NCBI GenBank assembly: GCA_964017195.1
Contig: OZ024895.1
Span: 15,976,034 to 16,040,033 of the forward strand
DNA from: Siderastrea radians
Lineage: Eukaryota > Cnidaria > Anthozoa > Scleractinia > Rhizangiidae
Length of the DNA: 64,000 bases
Direction: 5' to 3'
Shown here: piece after piece, positions 41,086 to 52,750 of the stretch
Numbering within the stretch: position 1 is the stretch's first letter
Layout of the letters: each line of letters starts with the position of its first letter
Notes under the pieces: generated by a model
Seen by the model: only the letters and a program-made list of their open reading frames with translations
Database searches by the model: none
What the model was told of the DNA's origin: nothing
Translations under genes and position numbers: made by a program

Positions 41086-43486
41086 ATGGCGTCCTGCAAG
41101 GAGAACTTAACTCGTGAAGAGTTACGACGTTTACTTTCCCCCCTTTTCCTTAACATGGACGGCGGAAAGATAAAAAAACTGAGTGATCAGCAGTTCAAGG
41201 CCCTCTTTCATTTTCTAAACGGGCGAGACACGTTCTCGTGCTTGCCTACTGGGCATGGGAAAACTCTAATCTACCAGGTTGCCCTACTTGTCGTACGAAC
41301 GGGGAAGGTTGGAAGTCTCCCCTCGAAGCCGTTTGTTGTAGTTGTTTCGCCCCTGAACGCGTTGATTTCTGACCAGATTGAGTCGTGTCAAAGGTTCAGC
41401 TTGAAAGCTCTTAAGATGGAAAAGGAGATGTTCGACAAGCCCGATAAACTGAAGGAACTCGAAGAAGCCGAAGTGGTCTACTGTAGTCCCGAATGCTTGG
41501 AAGACATCCGATCTAAGCAGTTCCTCTCAAGGATGGACGATCGTCTGCTTGGAATTATTGTGGACGAATCACACTGTGTAGTTAGCTGGTAAGCCTTATC
41601 TCGGTTTGTCAATGTTTGATATCATATAAATTATATAATTTTGTTGTGTCTTGTGTGCAACAATTCGAAACCTGAGAATTTAATACATGTACGTGCTTCC
41701 TTTCAAAAAGATGACGTTTTGATTCTTCGTCTTTTCTCCGCCGCTCTTGAAATCGCATCATGTCTTATATTCCCACAGCATAAGCTTCCATTTTAAGTAA
41801 CATTTGTCGTTTTTTTATAGTACTTTCAACTCGCCGTGACACAATTTTGTTTGTCAGCTTTGTGTACAGTATTGGGCCATTCCATTTAGTGTCCGCACCC
41901 CCCACCATTGAGGCACAATTATAAATTCTACTGCTTAGAAAAAAAATAAAGTGCCAAAACATTTCCCCCCTCAGAGAAAGGGAGATGTTTTCAAGAGATC
42001 AAAGGTACTGACAATTAGCTACCCCTTCAGAAATAACTTTTGAAACTCCCTCCCTCACCCTAGGATTTCCCTGTACCTCAATAGGGGGGGGGGGGGGGTG
42101 AAGACATTAAATGGAATGGCCCATTACTGAGATCATTACAAAACTGACATGATGGATCATGCCAGTTTTGTATGAACTATAATATTCTGCATCGTTTACT
42201 AGAAAATTGATCTTAGTAATACTGTACAGTTTTATATTGTTCAGCATCCGACTATCAATAAAAACGAATACTGTCAGTTGCTAAGAATTTCTTTCTTCTT
42301 TAGGGGGCTAAGTGTCACGCCGTTCAGGGCTGCATACAGCAAAGTCGGGGATGTACGAGGATTCACCAGAAAGCCATTGTTGTGCCTTACAGCCACTGCA
42401 GGGAAAAGCATCAGAACTCAAATCATGAAGAACCTGCACATGAAGAGTGCCAAGGTTGTAAACCTTAGCCCAGACAAATCAAACATAAAACTGAGTGTAA
42501 AAAAACTTAATAGAGATGAAGAACTAGATGAAACCTTTGTATCTCTTATCAAGGACCTGAAGACCAAGGGTTGTGAGATGAAAAAAACAATCATCTACTG
42601 TAGATCAATCACTGCATGCGGAGACATTTTTGAAGTCCTGTTGGAAAACCTAGACAATGAGCTGTATGGCATGTTTCACAGTAAGACTCCAGAATCAATC
42701 CAGAAAACTGTCTTAAGTGAATTTTTAAAGAGAGAAAGCAGAATACGGCTCATTGTTGCCACTTGTGCATTGGGCATGGGTGTTAATATTCCTGATGTTG
42801 AACTTATTATTCATTACGGCATCCCAACAGAGGTAGAAAGCTATGTGCAAGAGATTGGGAGGGGTGGCAGGGATGGAAGAGCATGCAGTGCTTTGTTGTA
42901 TTACAAGCCCTACCACCTTGCTCACTGTGACAAAGAAATGCGAGATTACGTGAAAACCACCCAGTGCCGACGTAAGGTGCTATTGAAACATTTCAAGGAA
43001 AAAGAAATTGCTTTGAATCCCATGCATAAGTGCTGTGACACTTGTACTCAGTTTTGTAAGTGCCAGGGTGATAACTGTGTAATGCAACTCGAGGCTGTGG
43101 ATAATGTGGACACAGGCTTGCCTGAGGAATCAATAAGTCGAACAGTGGAAGATGAAGAACGTAAACTGTTCATTGAGCTTCTGACTGATATTGACACACT
43201 TGGTACTTATGAGACTTTGGGTTCAAATCTCATACTTGAAATAGCTGGTAAGCTGGAATATATATTTTTTGCAGATTATTTGATTGAGAATTTCCCCATT
43301 TTTAATTTACACTTAGCTAATGATATCTTTCTGGCTGTAAAAGATATTTTTAATGACATATCTGAAGCAAATGCATATCTGGTGATGGATTTAGAAGCCC
43401 ATTTTGAGGATGATCCTCTTCTACTAAGTTCATCCTATTTGAGTGACACTAGTGAGAGCAGCTCTGATGACACTAGCAGTCTTTAG
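41086..43486 (+). CDS. transposon-encoded RecQ-like SF2 DNA helicase
   Basis: There are two exons, 41086-41588 and 42304-43486 (phase 2 junction, GTAAGC to ctttag), giving 561 residues. Motif I is CLPTGHGKT (Lys about 59). Motif II is VDESHCVVSW (Asp about 160, DESH where RecQ has DEAH). Motif III is LTATAG, and motifs V-VI are ATCALGMGV and QEIGRGGRDGR. A Cys-rich zinc-binding region follows (CCDTCTQFCKCQGDNC) as in the RecQ C-terminal domain. No HRDC domain is evident. The acidic Ser-rich end is SDTSESSSDDTSSL. I chose the first ATG (MASCKEN), because an upstream in-frame TTG is not a eukaryotic start. It probably unwinds DNA during transposition. It lies 150 bp inside the left end. Confidence 0.88.
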
Positions 43487-44426
43487 TAGTCTAATAGTAA
43501 AGCAACCTGGTAGATTAGAGTTTTTCCATGCCCAGTCAGCAAGCACAAGAACGTCTCTGTCTCGCCCGTTTAGAAAAAGAAAGGGGGCCTTGACCTGCTG
43601 ATCACTCAAGACAGTTTTTTTAATCTTTCCATTGCCCATGTTGACAAAAATGAGATCTAAGTAAACACTGTTTCTCTTCCCGAGTTAGTTTCAGGGGAGA
43701 CAATGTTTTGAGGATCTGGAATTCAAGGGGAGGGGAATGCAAGGCAATATCCTCCCCCTTCCCGGTGCAACTTTTTTTTGCAATTGCCCAATATACACAA
43801 CATTGGTGAATTTAAAACTAAAAAAACAAGGTTTCCATAATTTCATATTTTTGTTACTCTAGTCCATGCATCTAAGAAGTGGAAGCTTTTATTTTTAACA
43901 CTTTGTTGAAACCTTGAAGCCATACAATAATGAATGGTAAGTGCATTGTCTGGCATATCCACGTCCCTATCTTTCTGTCTGCCTTGGTGAAGTTGTCCAA
44001 AAGAGTTTCTGAAGTTTCCTGTTGCAGAGGCCTTAAAGTGCTTTTGTGTATAATGAAGTTCCAACTTTCTGTCAAAACCATTCTTCCTTTAATGCCGCGT
44101 GTAAATTTTAGCTTACCATAAAATTAGACTTCAAATAACTTTGCCACCTTGATAATGGCGTTTTGAAGATCCGACATGTCAGGCTTACAGTATATATTGA
44201 CATTTTTCTTCTGTATTTGTCTCAAACAGGCCAAAATTATTTGCTTTCAGAAATTAACCAGCATCAAAGATCCAGATTAGAGCTTTGCACACACTAATGG
44301 GCCTGGATCTACCATCTTTGTCATGCAACACTGTGACAAGCAAGGTAGGATCCAGACTTTAATCACCATCTACACACAAAGCTCCAACCCAGCTTGTTTC
44401 TTTGATACTGGTTAAACATCTGTATC
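43487..44426. other. non-coding interior of the transposon
   Basis: No domain is recognised. Minus-strand open frames at 43430-43639 and 43843-44081 include pieces resembling the helicase start in reverse (SDQQVKAPFLFLNGRD at about 43540-43615). So a degraded inverted copy of part of helicase exon 1 lies just after the stop. Confidence 0.5.
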
Positions 44427-45566
44427 TTGTCAAGTAGAATGATTTCTTCCAGCTTGAATGACAGTTGCAAACTATCTCTACTTTGTAACAAAGGCACTTA
44501 TACCAAGGCCAAGAGGCCTCTGCTAGCAGGGAATTTTTAGGCTTTCTCGTAGAACTCTAACCCTTGGTTATTTCTATATCACCTCTAAGTGGTATCATTC
44601 CCTTTGCTATTTACAATGAAACCTTGCCAACCAAACTGGGAAATTAACATATTATAATATAAAATGTTCAATAATTCAATGTAGTAATTCAAGTGAAAAC
44701 TATTGCAACTATTGTCAAGTAGAATGATTTCTACCAGCTCGAACCAAAGTTGCAAACTATCACTACTTTGTAACAAAGGCACTTATACCAAGGCCAAGAG
44801 GCCTCTGCTAGCAGGGAATTTTTAGGCTTTCTCGTAGAACTCTAACCCTTGGTTATTTCTATATCACCTCTAAGTGGTATCATTCCCTTTGCTATTTACA
44901 ATGAAACCTTGCCAACCAAACTGGGAAATTAACATATTATAATATAAAATGCTCAATAATTCAATGTAGTAATTCAAGTGAAAACTATTGCAACTATTGT
45001 CAAGTAGAATGATTTCTACCAGCTCGAACCAAAGTTGTAAACTATCACTACTTTGTAACAAAGGCACTTATACCAAGGCCAAGAGGCCTCTGCTAGCAGG
45101 GAATTTTTAGGCTTTCTCGTAGAACTCTAACCCTTGGTTATTTCTATATCACCTCTAAGTGGTATCATTCCCTTTGCTATTTACAATGAAACCTTGCCAA
45201 CCAAACTGGGAAATTAACATATTATAATATAAAATGCTCAATAATTCAATGTAGTAATTCAAGTGAAAACTATTGCAACTATTGTCAAGTAGAATGATTT
45301 CTACCAGCTCGAACCAAAGTTGTAAACTATCACTACTTTGTAACAAAGGCACTTATACCAAGGCCAAGAGGCCTCTGCTAGCAGGGAATTTTTAGGCTTT
45401 CTCGTAGAACTCTAACCCTTGGTTATTTCTATATCACCTCTAAGTGGTATCATTCCCTTTGCTATTTACAATGAAACCTTGCTAACCAAACTGGGACATT
45501 TACATAATTATTATAACATAAAATGCTCAATAATTCAATGTAGTAATTCAAGTGAAAACTATTGCA
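44427..45566. repeat. 285 bp tandem repeat (four copies) carrying the element terminus
   Basis: TGTCAAGTAGAATGATTTC recurs every 285 bp from about 44428 (44713, 44998, 45283). Each unit contains GCCTCTGCTAGCAGGGAA, identical to the outermost bases of the transposon right end. Identical short open frames in each unit are a consequence of the repetition. Confidence 0.9.
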
Positions 45567-45639
45567 TATATGACAACAGTCAAATTTCACTAGAGGCATT
45601 TCAGACACCTAGTATGTAACGTCAGTTGAATGGGCAGTT

Positions 45640-45850
45640 GCATTTTTTATCCGCAGCTCCCCCATTGAGGACCTCTGTAATTCCAGGGTGAGACCCTTTC
45701 AGAAGGGTAGAATTCCAGGTTGGGTACCCTATAAAAGGGTGAAATTCTAGGGTGGTTATGTCAAAAGTAATATGTAATTCCAGGGTGAGTAAACATGAAT
45801 TCCAGGGTGGGTAGCTGGAACAAGGGTCCTCAACAGGGGGTGGGGATTAA
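45640..45850. repeat. degenerate AATTCCAGGGTG repeats
   Basis: About six variants of AATTCCAGGGTGGG occur, alternating with AAGGGT and TACCC stretches. A low-copy microsatellite-like block; no gene. Confidence 0.6.
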
Positions 45851-46320
45851 ACAGGTGACTGCCCAATCCCTAAACTATACTCCCTGTAGGAGGAGCAAAT
45901 TAAAGATCTCATTGAAATGCATGTAATTTGTGTATAGTCATGGTCAAATGAAGTCAAGTGCAACTATCATTTTTGAGCAATTGTAAATAAATTCAAATTG
46001 CACCTTCTTGTGCTATCACCACTTTGTCTCTAAGATAAACTGTTGTACACCTATATGAAAAACACCGTTGCTTTGGTTGGTCAGCGTGTGATACATGTAG
46101 TTAGCAGTTTCCAGTGAATACGTAGTGTTAAAAGTAACAAAACATGACAAAACAATGCTTCCAGCAGTAAGGTTTGTTGTTTTGATGGTTAACCACTCAA
46201 CCACCAATTGCCAATTACCAGTCAACAACTACTTACCAAATGCCAACCACCAAAGCAACATCGTTTTATTAAAGCATAATGATCACAGCAATGGTAGAAA
46301 CCTATAACCAAGACAAGGGA

Positions 46321-47499
46321 TTAAAACTTATAATAAGCATGATTTTGTCTATGCCACTTTTTTTGATGCTGGCGAATCCAACGGTGTAGCTGCTTGACAT
46401 TTACTCCATTATACAGATCATTTTCTACCTCTGGAAAGCAAGTATATTTCCTGCCGGCCTTGAAGTTGAAGACATTTGCTTTCTTGTGAACTTGTTCCAG
46501 CACAGTAACAAATGTCTGCTGCTTGACCTTGTTGGTGTGGTGGGTGGCACGTGTTCCCTGCGCGAGGTCTTCCTTGGACTGTTGCAGCAGTCCTAGAAGT
46601 GGCCCTGTAGCTTTGGTTGAAGATTCGATTGAATTGTTGTTTACATTAGGTGCACCCATTGCACGGATACTCTCCTTTGACACCTTATTTATCTGTTCTA
46701 GTCTAAGGTCCCTTGATATGCACTTCCCTTGCCCTCCCTTTGTGGAAGCAAAACGGTTCCACTTCAGTCTATGTGCCTCTCTTGGAGTAAGCAAACCAAG
46801 CTGTGATGCCTTTAGCCGTAGTGCAGCTAATGCATATTTGGTATGGTTGTTTGCCCGGTAAAAAACAGTCAGAAAATTCCACACTCTCAAGAGCCGTTCA
46901 CCATCACCTTCCTTTACAGAGTCGTCTGCATTTCTAAGGAGTAGACCAATGCTAAGGTGGAGGCATCCATAATTATACACAAAATCTTCCTTTCCCTCCT
47001 TGACATCTACTTTATTTTCACCTGTTGGTACTTCTTCATCTGCTACTGTAAGGTCATGCTCTTTTTTCTCATGCTTAGCACGACATTTCGCATACTTGAA
47101 AACTCTGTTGCAACCTTGGCCACGACAGGGTAAGTCAGGACGAGGATTATAAGCTGCAATGAGATTAGGAAGGCGAGATACTCCTGGCATTACAAACTTC
47201 TCGAGCATGGAACTTACTTCTTTGTGAAGCCATGTTCTTTGTGCTTCCTTACTGGACTTCTTAAGATTTTCTGGCATCACATTCTTTGTTGGTTTGCTTT
47301 CTGTATCTTCCATTCCAAAATGATTGAGGGTTGCTGCGATAATGAAGGCATCCACCTCTATTGCAAAGAACTCTTTCACTGAATCATAGTGGTCTAGAGG
47401 GTCTTTGAGAGCATTATTATTCCCAGCCACAATTGCATTGCTTGCCATTGTTCCCCAATCCATAACTGAATTAGGCTTCCGCAAAATGTTGACAGCAAG
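46321..47499 (-). CDS. DUF6589 gene exon 5 (terminal)
   Basis: This 1179 nt exon runs from ttctttgcag to TAA at 46321-46323. It holds the C-terminal DUF6589 block and the inserted C2H2-like finger. It ends basic and aromatic (HQKKWHRQNHAYYKF). Confidence 0.87.
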   Translation of the reverse strand, partial: LAVNILRKPNSVMDWGTMASNAIVAGNNNALKDPLDHYDSVKEFFAIEVDAFIIAATLNHFGMEDTESKPTKNVMPENLKKSSKEAQRTWLHKEVSSMLEKFVMPGVSRLPNLIAAYNPRPDLPCRGQGCNRVFKYAKCRAKHEKKEHDLTVADEEVPTGENKVDVKEGKEDFVYNYGCLHLSIGLLLRNADDSVKEGDGERLLRVWNFLTVFYRANNHTKYALAALRLKASQLGLLTPREAHRLKWNRFASTKGGQGKCISRDLRLEQINKVSKESIRAMGAPNVNNNSIESSTKATGPLLGLLQQSKEDLAQGTRATHHTNKVKQQTFVTVLEQVHKKANVFNFKAGRKYTCFPEVENDLYNGVNVKQLHRWIRQHQKKWHRQNHAYYKF

Positions 47500-50400
47500 C
47501 TGCAAAGAATGACAGTAGGAGACCAAAATCAGCACTTAGTCTTATGGTCTAAAAATCTCATGCTTACAAACTTCTTGGAACACCTTTGGGCAGACTTTGT
47601 CAAAAATTTGTGCTACATGTTTGTTTAATGATTATGGTTTGTTAGAGTGAAAACAGTATTTCTTTGAAATACAAATAACAAATTTGTAAAAAAAAATGGC
47701 ATTGAAAAAATGTTAAACCTTAAACAGCCTCTAGACCAGTCATAAAATTGACTATCTGCAATATTGTACAATTTTGTGAAATTTTGTTTAATTAATGTTT
47801 GACATAAATACTGTTTGCATTCTACATGCTAGCAAACAATGAACAGCAACTATCCATCTGGAGTCAATGTGTGGTTCAACAGGGTGTCCTTTATATTTTA
47901 CTTATTGCTTCACTATTATGTACTTCAAACAAATTCCTGCCCCTTCCACAAAATTGCATTATTATTTTAAAATTATAGGCAATTTTTTGCTCACGAAATT
48001 AGGCAAATGGCATGTTTCTGCCCCTTGGAGAAGCTTCTCACTGCTATGGGAGTTTAATGGGAAACTACACATTGTTAGAATGTAACCAAAAACAATTGAA
48101 GGTAATCCTACACTGAATTTTGCATTAGAGTTTGTAACCAAATGTGTCCCCCCCCCCGCCTAAAGAAGAGAAATGCAACACACCTGGTATGCAATGCGTA
48201 TGGCATGCCAATCCTCATTCTTACTCCAAACCCCATCTAGTCTCTCGTTCACATTTCTGCCATCTGCCCGAGCCTTCTGGACATTTCTTGCCCTTTCCTC
48301 TGTAAGTTGGTCACCACCAAAACAAACAAAGTCAGCAGGAGTATTTTGGCCATTCACGTGTGACATAGGCACGTATTTGCTGTGGAGATGCTCCAAGATG
48401 TCCACCATATCTTCATTAAGGGTTTCGTTTTTTGGAAGGCAACCAAGAGGTATCTATAAAAAACAAAGATTGTCAGCAGACCAAAGAAACAATCTGAGTA
48501 ACCATTCACTGGGCACTCAGTTTATACCATATAGAATGTTCTCATTGTTTACCTTATTAGCAATTTTTCAGGCGGTGGCTGTGCTCACAGTGGGTGGCTC
48601 CTCCTAAACTGTTCTACATGTGGTACAGGATGAAATGGAGCCGAAACCACATGTAGAATAGTATTTATGCGGTGTATTAACATATTAGGTCTCCTAAGAT
48701 TTTTGAATTGCACAGAAATGTGATTCAAATTTTCAGAAATTTTGGCTATTTTGACTCTCAAAAAGGTCACCTACAATTTTTGTACATCAATTTCAGAAAA
48801 CCTGTAATGTTTACTTCCGTAGAATTTTGAAAACCTTAGATTCTCATCCAAACAGAAAAACAATTTTAGGGGATTATGCATTCCTCGTGCATTGGAAATA
48901 AAAATGAAAAGATTAAAACATTCCCTGCTAGCTGAGGCCCCTTCTTCTTTGCATTTTCTGAAAGGGAAAGATGTCCCTTCTAGCAAGGAACCAGCAATGG
49001 CACCTAATTGTCTAATCTCTAACCACCTACAGCATTTCTTATTATTCCTACTTGCAAACATTATGGCAGCCCTGTAACAGCATATGTAAATTTATAAACG
49101 CACCTCATTGGATGGAATTTTCATAGCTTCGCTGTACTCATGTGGTATGTGGTACAGAACAACAGGCTTCAAGAAATGGAATGCTGCTAGCTGTTTAACC
49201 ATGACACGGGTCCACAGTGGAATTAGATCTTTCTTAAGCTTCTCGACATCATCCAAGGAAGGCAGAAACTCATGTACTTGGACAGCATCAAGAGTCCTGC
49301 CAGTCATATCAGGTAAATGTCCTCCAGTAACGACATCCTCCATGGCAACCAGGTTAAATGTATGAAGGGACTTGTTCTTGTTGGAGTTATCCATATGCCT
49401 GACATTAATATGTAGATCCAGATTGTCTCCAATGATCTGGTATCCTTTAGGAGCTGAGTGATTTGCAATCTCAATAGACTTGTTGATAGCATTTAAAGTG
49501 TCATCACCTGGTTCTGTTGATTTTGCAACAAAAGTAAATGTATCCTTGACAACCTTGGCACTCATTTGCTTCTCCAATAGCTTCTTTCCAATACTTTGAA
49601 CAACATGGGTTGGGTTGTAGAGGCATGCGAGGTTTAATGAGGAGGCATCAACAGTTACAGCATCCCTACTGACACCACTTGCATTTATCATGCTGCAGTC
49701 ACTCAGTCCATCTGCCATGAAGCAGGAACACAACTGTCCAATTTGGGGTAGTTCTGGCAGATATTGTAAGCTCTGTACACATTTTTTTACAATTTCCAGG
49801 CACTGCACCATGTCCTTATGTTGCTCGATGGTGCTCTTCCATTTTAGAAGAGTCTTGTCATGGTCACTTCCCATTTCCTTGGCCTTTGCTGTTAGCTGTG
49901 TAGGATGGACTGTAATGCCATGGGCTTTCATAAGTTCCAATCCCTTTAAATCAAAAAAGTATTTTTTACGAAGAAATGGGATTTCATTTCCATATGAGTA
50001 ATGAGTCGAAATTATTTTTTACGAAGAAATGGGATTTCATTTCCATATGAGTAATGAGTCGAAATTACACCTCAAATTTTGCAAAGCAACTCCCATTTTT
50101 ACTTTCCTCAGGGGGGGGGGGGATAGCTAATATAAACCCCTTCAAGGTGCCAACAAATATCAAATTAATTGTTTTCTTTAAATAATGCAAAATTAGAGAC
50201 TAAGAAATCAAATGTCTCCTGTTATAAAAAATGTCATCATCGCATTTTTAATTGGAGCAAAATCACTTGTATCTTACAACCATCTCCTAGAAACCTTAGA
50301 AATAGTACCTTCTTAATAAAACATAGCTTTTTCTTTGTTTCACTTTATATGTACCCCCACTTAGTCGGCATTGTTTTTTAAACCCCTCCCCTCCCCCAAG

Positions 50401-52614
50401 GGTCCATTATTTCCAGATGGGCCAACCTCCCCACCCTTCAGAAATCCATACTTTTTTCATACTATCCTAAGAATTGTAAGGGGACAGAACCCTACCCTTC
50501 ACAATTTCCTTACCCTGACCGTGTGAGTGGTACAGATATTTTCTATAATTGCCCAATTGAGCTTTTCAAAGTATAGATTCTTTGAACTTAGCATCTCAAG
50601 GGGGAGGAAGCATAGCAAGCTGACAGACTCAGGTCTACCAATGTTTCAGTAATATATCTGTTTACTCAGTCAGCTCTGTTAAACTACCAACAGTTAAAAG
50701 GTCCCCCCAGGGGTGGCACCTCAGTGAAAGGTATAATGTAATTTACAATCACCATACTAACCATTTGCCCTGCCCCAGAGAAGCGAAGTATCAAACCAAT
50801 GCGGTATGCCAAGGCAGACATCTGTGCACATCGGTTTTGAAGCATGGTTGCAGCAATGGTAGCAATGGCAGTATCTACTTGCTCCCCATCCTCCTGCTTG
50901 CGCTTTTTGGCCTTAGAGACACAAAGGGTGTAGAGCAGCTCAGTTGTCAAAGGAGCTTTTGCTTTCAACTCTGCAACAAAATCAGCCAGCTTGAAGTATG
51001 GTAACAGATCATGACGGGTTTGCCTCAGAACACTTGGTTCCTTTGTTGACGTAAGATCCATCATTTCCTTCTCCATTTTCTTGAACAATAGCTTCTTGGC
51101 ATCGGTGAAGTCTGTGCATGTCCTCAGCAAGGCTGCCATGGCCAACTTGGGAAGCCCTAGGGCCATGTACTTCACTATAGAGGCGGTTTTCTTGTCCGAC
51201 AGCTTAACTCTTCTAGGCCCAGAGGGATAATTGATAGTAATCTGTAGAAAACATGCCAAAAAAATGATAAATAATAATTTTTCTGAATTTACACCAGTTT
51301 TTATAGGTTTACTTGCGTGGCGTGTCTGACTTTCTTTAAAGCTAGAAGAGGCCTATTTTTATGTTCGCAAAGTTTCTAAAAAACGTAAAGCTTGTAAGCA
51401 TATCACTAAACACAGAGTCAGGTGCGCTTTTTCTAACATTATGAAAACATACAGAAACTTTTTTTCCGCTCTAGAAAATATAGCTCTCAGCTCACCGGAT
51501 ACAAACGAAACAAGACGTAGCTTGGAAAACGCATCGAGGTTCACGATACTTTTTAGACCACCAATTTTAACCAATCGATTCTTTCATTTCTTTGAGTAAA
51601 ATAGCTCCCGCGGATAACTTGGAAACACAAACTTATCTTAATAGAAAATAAGACTTCTAATAACATTTTGTCAAGTTAACTACGATAAACATTATAAGTT
51701 AAGCTTAAATCAGAAGTTTGCGCACTTCTCACCTCAACCTCGACTTCATCCTCTCCAGTATTTGCTGTAAGTTCAGCATCAACTGTAACTTCTCCGCTAT
51801 TCTCCTGATCCTCTGTTTCATTAGTTGTGCTGGAGTCAAAGTGGAAGTCGAAATCTTCCTCAAGCAAAAGGGAGAGGAACGATTCTCGCGGTTGTTCGAC
51901 TTCGGGCGGTACATCTCCTTCGCACTGGACTGCAACATCCAAATTGGCATACGAGTGATCGTGAGAAACAAATTCTGCACTTCCCAAATTTTCAACACTG
52001 GTGCTCAATGGAAAAACACCGAGCTCTTCTACTCCATCTTTCTCGCTGCAAATGGCCTTCCTTGATTTAGCTTGTTTGTTTACATTCCTAGGACTTTCCT
52101 TGGACAGCCGTTTGTACCGCGGAGGCGAGAGTTGGGCGGTTCCTCCAGCGCATTGCCTCTCACTTGTAGAATTAAGCTTATTTGCACGATACTTGTTGAT
52201 GACAACCGCTGTGTCTTGTTCCAGAATCAATTTTCTCTTGATTATAGAGTCCAGCTTTCGTTTGCAGGATTTGCAAACCCGTCGAGATGACAAGGAAAAA
52301 TCCGGAGCCTTCCCAAGAAGGGTTGTTAAATTCTCTTCGATTTCTGGAGTTGTGGTCGTGTTAAAAAAGCTTCCTTGTCCAGATAACTTGAAATTAGTAC
52401 CGCAAATTAGACAACAACTATCACTAGACAAATTTTCTACTTTTTTTAGGGGGGTTTTTGGTGAATTGGTTGGTATTTTTCTCTTTTTCCTACACGGAGA
52501 GTTGACCGGCGTGTGAGACATAACGCGCCATTCACGACAACAAAACTGCGCGGGTTTTTCAATTTTGGCGCGCCAGTTGAGAAGAGTCGTCAGCTGATCA
52601 CGTGCTAAAAGCAT
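46321..52614 (-). CDS. DUF6589-domain protein, probable transposase of the 11.9 kb element
   Basis: There are five exons on the minus strand: 52614-51733, 51241-50762, 49943-49104, 48453-48184 and 47499-46321. All junctions are phase 0 with GT-AG, giving about 1216 residues. The N-terminus has two CxxC pairs (CCLICGTNF and RVCKSCKRK), a probable zinc-binding region. DUF6589 hallmarks follow: YQIIGDNLDLHINVRHM and LHTFNLVAMEDVV, then FVCFGGDQLTEERARN and EDWHAIR, then FYRANNHTKYALAALRLKAS and GGQGKCISRDLRLEQINK. A C2H2-like finger (CRGQGCNRVFKYAKC to HEKKEH) is inserted in the last exon. The start is either the ATG at 52614 or at 52521 (MSHTPVNS). Its role as transposase is inferred from its position in a TIR-bounded element. 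Confidence 0.85.
48184..48453 (-). CDS. DUF6589 gene exon 4
   Basis: This 270 nt exon lies between tttttatag and GTGTGT. It holds the FGGDQLTEERA block and LDGVWSKNEDWHAIR. Confidence 0.85.
48919..48993. mobile_element. miniature terminal-repeat relic inside the DUF6589 gene intron
   Basis: TTCCCTGCTAGCTGAGGCCC matches the element tip with one change. About 50 bp later CCCTTCTAGCAAGGAA resembles the opposite tip. It is probably a tiny deletion derivative nested in an intron of its own relative. Confidence 0.45.
49104..49943 (-). CDS. DUF6589 gene exon 3
   Basis: This 840 nt exon starts after the acceptor tttaaag with GLELMKAHGITVHPTQL and ends IPSNE before GTGCGT. It holds the first DUF6589 core block with GDNLDLHINVRH. 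Confidence 0.85.
50008..50064. repeat. 56 bp tandem duplication in an intron
   Basis: TTTTTTACGAAGAAATGGG and the following bases to GAGTCGAAATTA occur twice head to tail (from about 49962 to 50067). It is in the intron between DUF6589 exons 2 and 3. Confidence 0.8.
50762..51241 (-). CDS. DUF6589 gene exon 2
   Basis: This 480 nt exon lies between ttctacag and GTTAGT. It begins ITINYPSGPRRVKLSDKK and is mostly helical, with the basic run SKAKKRKQEDGEQ. No named domain. Confidence 0.8.
51733..52614 (-). CDS. DUF6589 gene exon 1
   Basis: It carries the Cys-rich N-terminal region and ends in an acidic tract (NTGEDEVEVE) before the donor GTGAGA. The ATG lies about 50 bp inside the right terminal repeat, so the promoter must be in or next to that repeat. 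Confidence 0.8.
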
Positions 52615-52666
52615 CACGTGACGTTTCGGTCGCTAAGTAACCGTGGCGCATGCTCAACACAGTTCA

Positions 52667-52750
52667 TTTCGACCCATGGCAGAGGTCGCTTTTCGTCGCG
52701 TCCGTCAGCTCAGCGAATACAAAGGAAAAGGGGCCTCTGCTAGCAGGGAA
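52667..52750 (-). repeat. right 84 bp terminal inverted repeat
   Basis: It is the reverse complement of 40849-40932 and ends GCCTCTGCTAGCAGGGAA, directly followed by GACCAGTTG. Confidence 0.95.

Larger units (their letters stand above)
40849..52750. mobile_element. complete 11.9 kb AcademH-like DNA transposon
   Basis: The 84 bp terminal inverted repeats at 40849-40932 and 52667-52750 read as identical. The direct repeat GACCAGTTG flanks them at 40840-40848 and 52751-52759. Cargo is a RecQ-like helicase (+, 41086-43486) and a five-exon DUF6589 protein (-, 46321-52614), converging on a block of internal tandem repeats. Long duplications of 9-10 bp plus a helicase are, as I recall, features of the AcademH lineage. 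The lineage name is an inference. Both genes appear open, so the copy may be autonomous. Confidence 0.85.

Noticed and set aside
43430..43639. A second helicase gene on the minus strand
   Set aside because: Only a short inverted fragment of exon 1 is present, without the catalytic motifs in frame.
44585..45352. Three near-identical 65-residue minus-strand frames
   Set aside because: They arise from the 285 bp tandem repeat. The perfect periodicity explains them without coding function.
46523..46861. Plus-strand frame opposite DUF6589 exon 5, and similar frames at 48173-48607, 49690-50001 and 52001-52516
   Set aside because: They are antisense shadows of real minus-strand exons.
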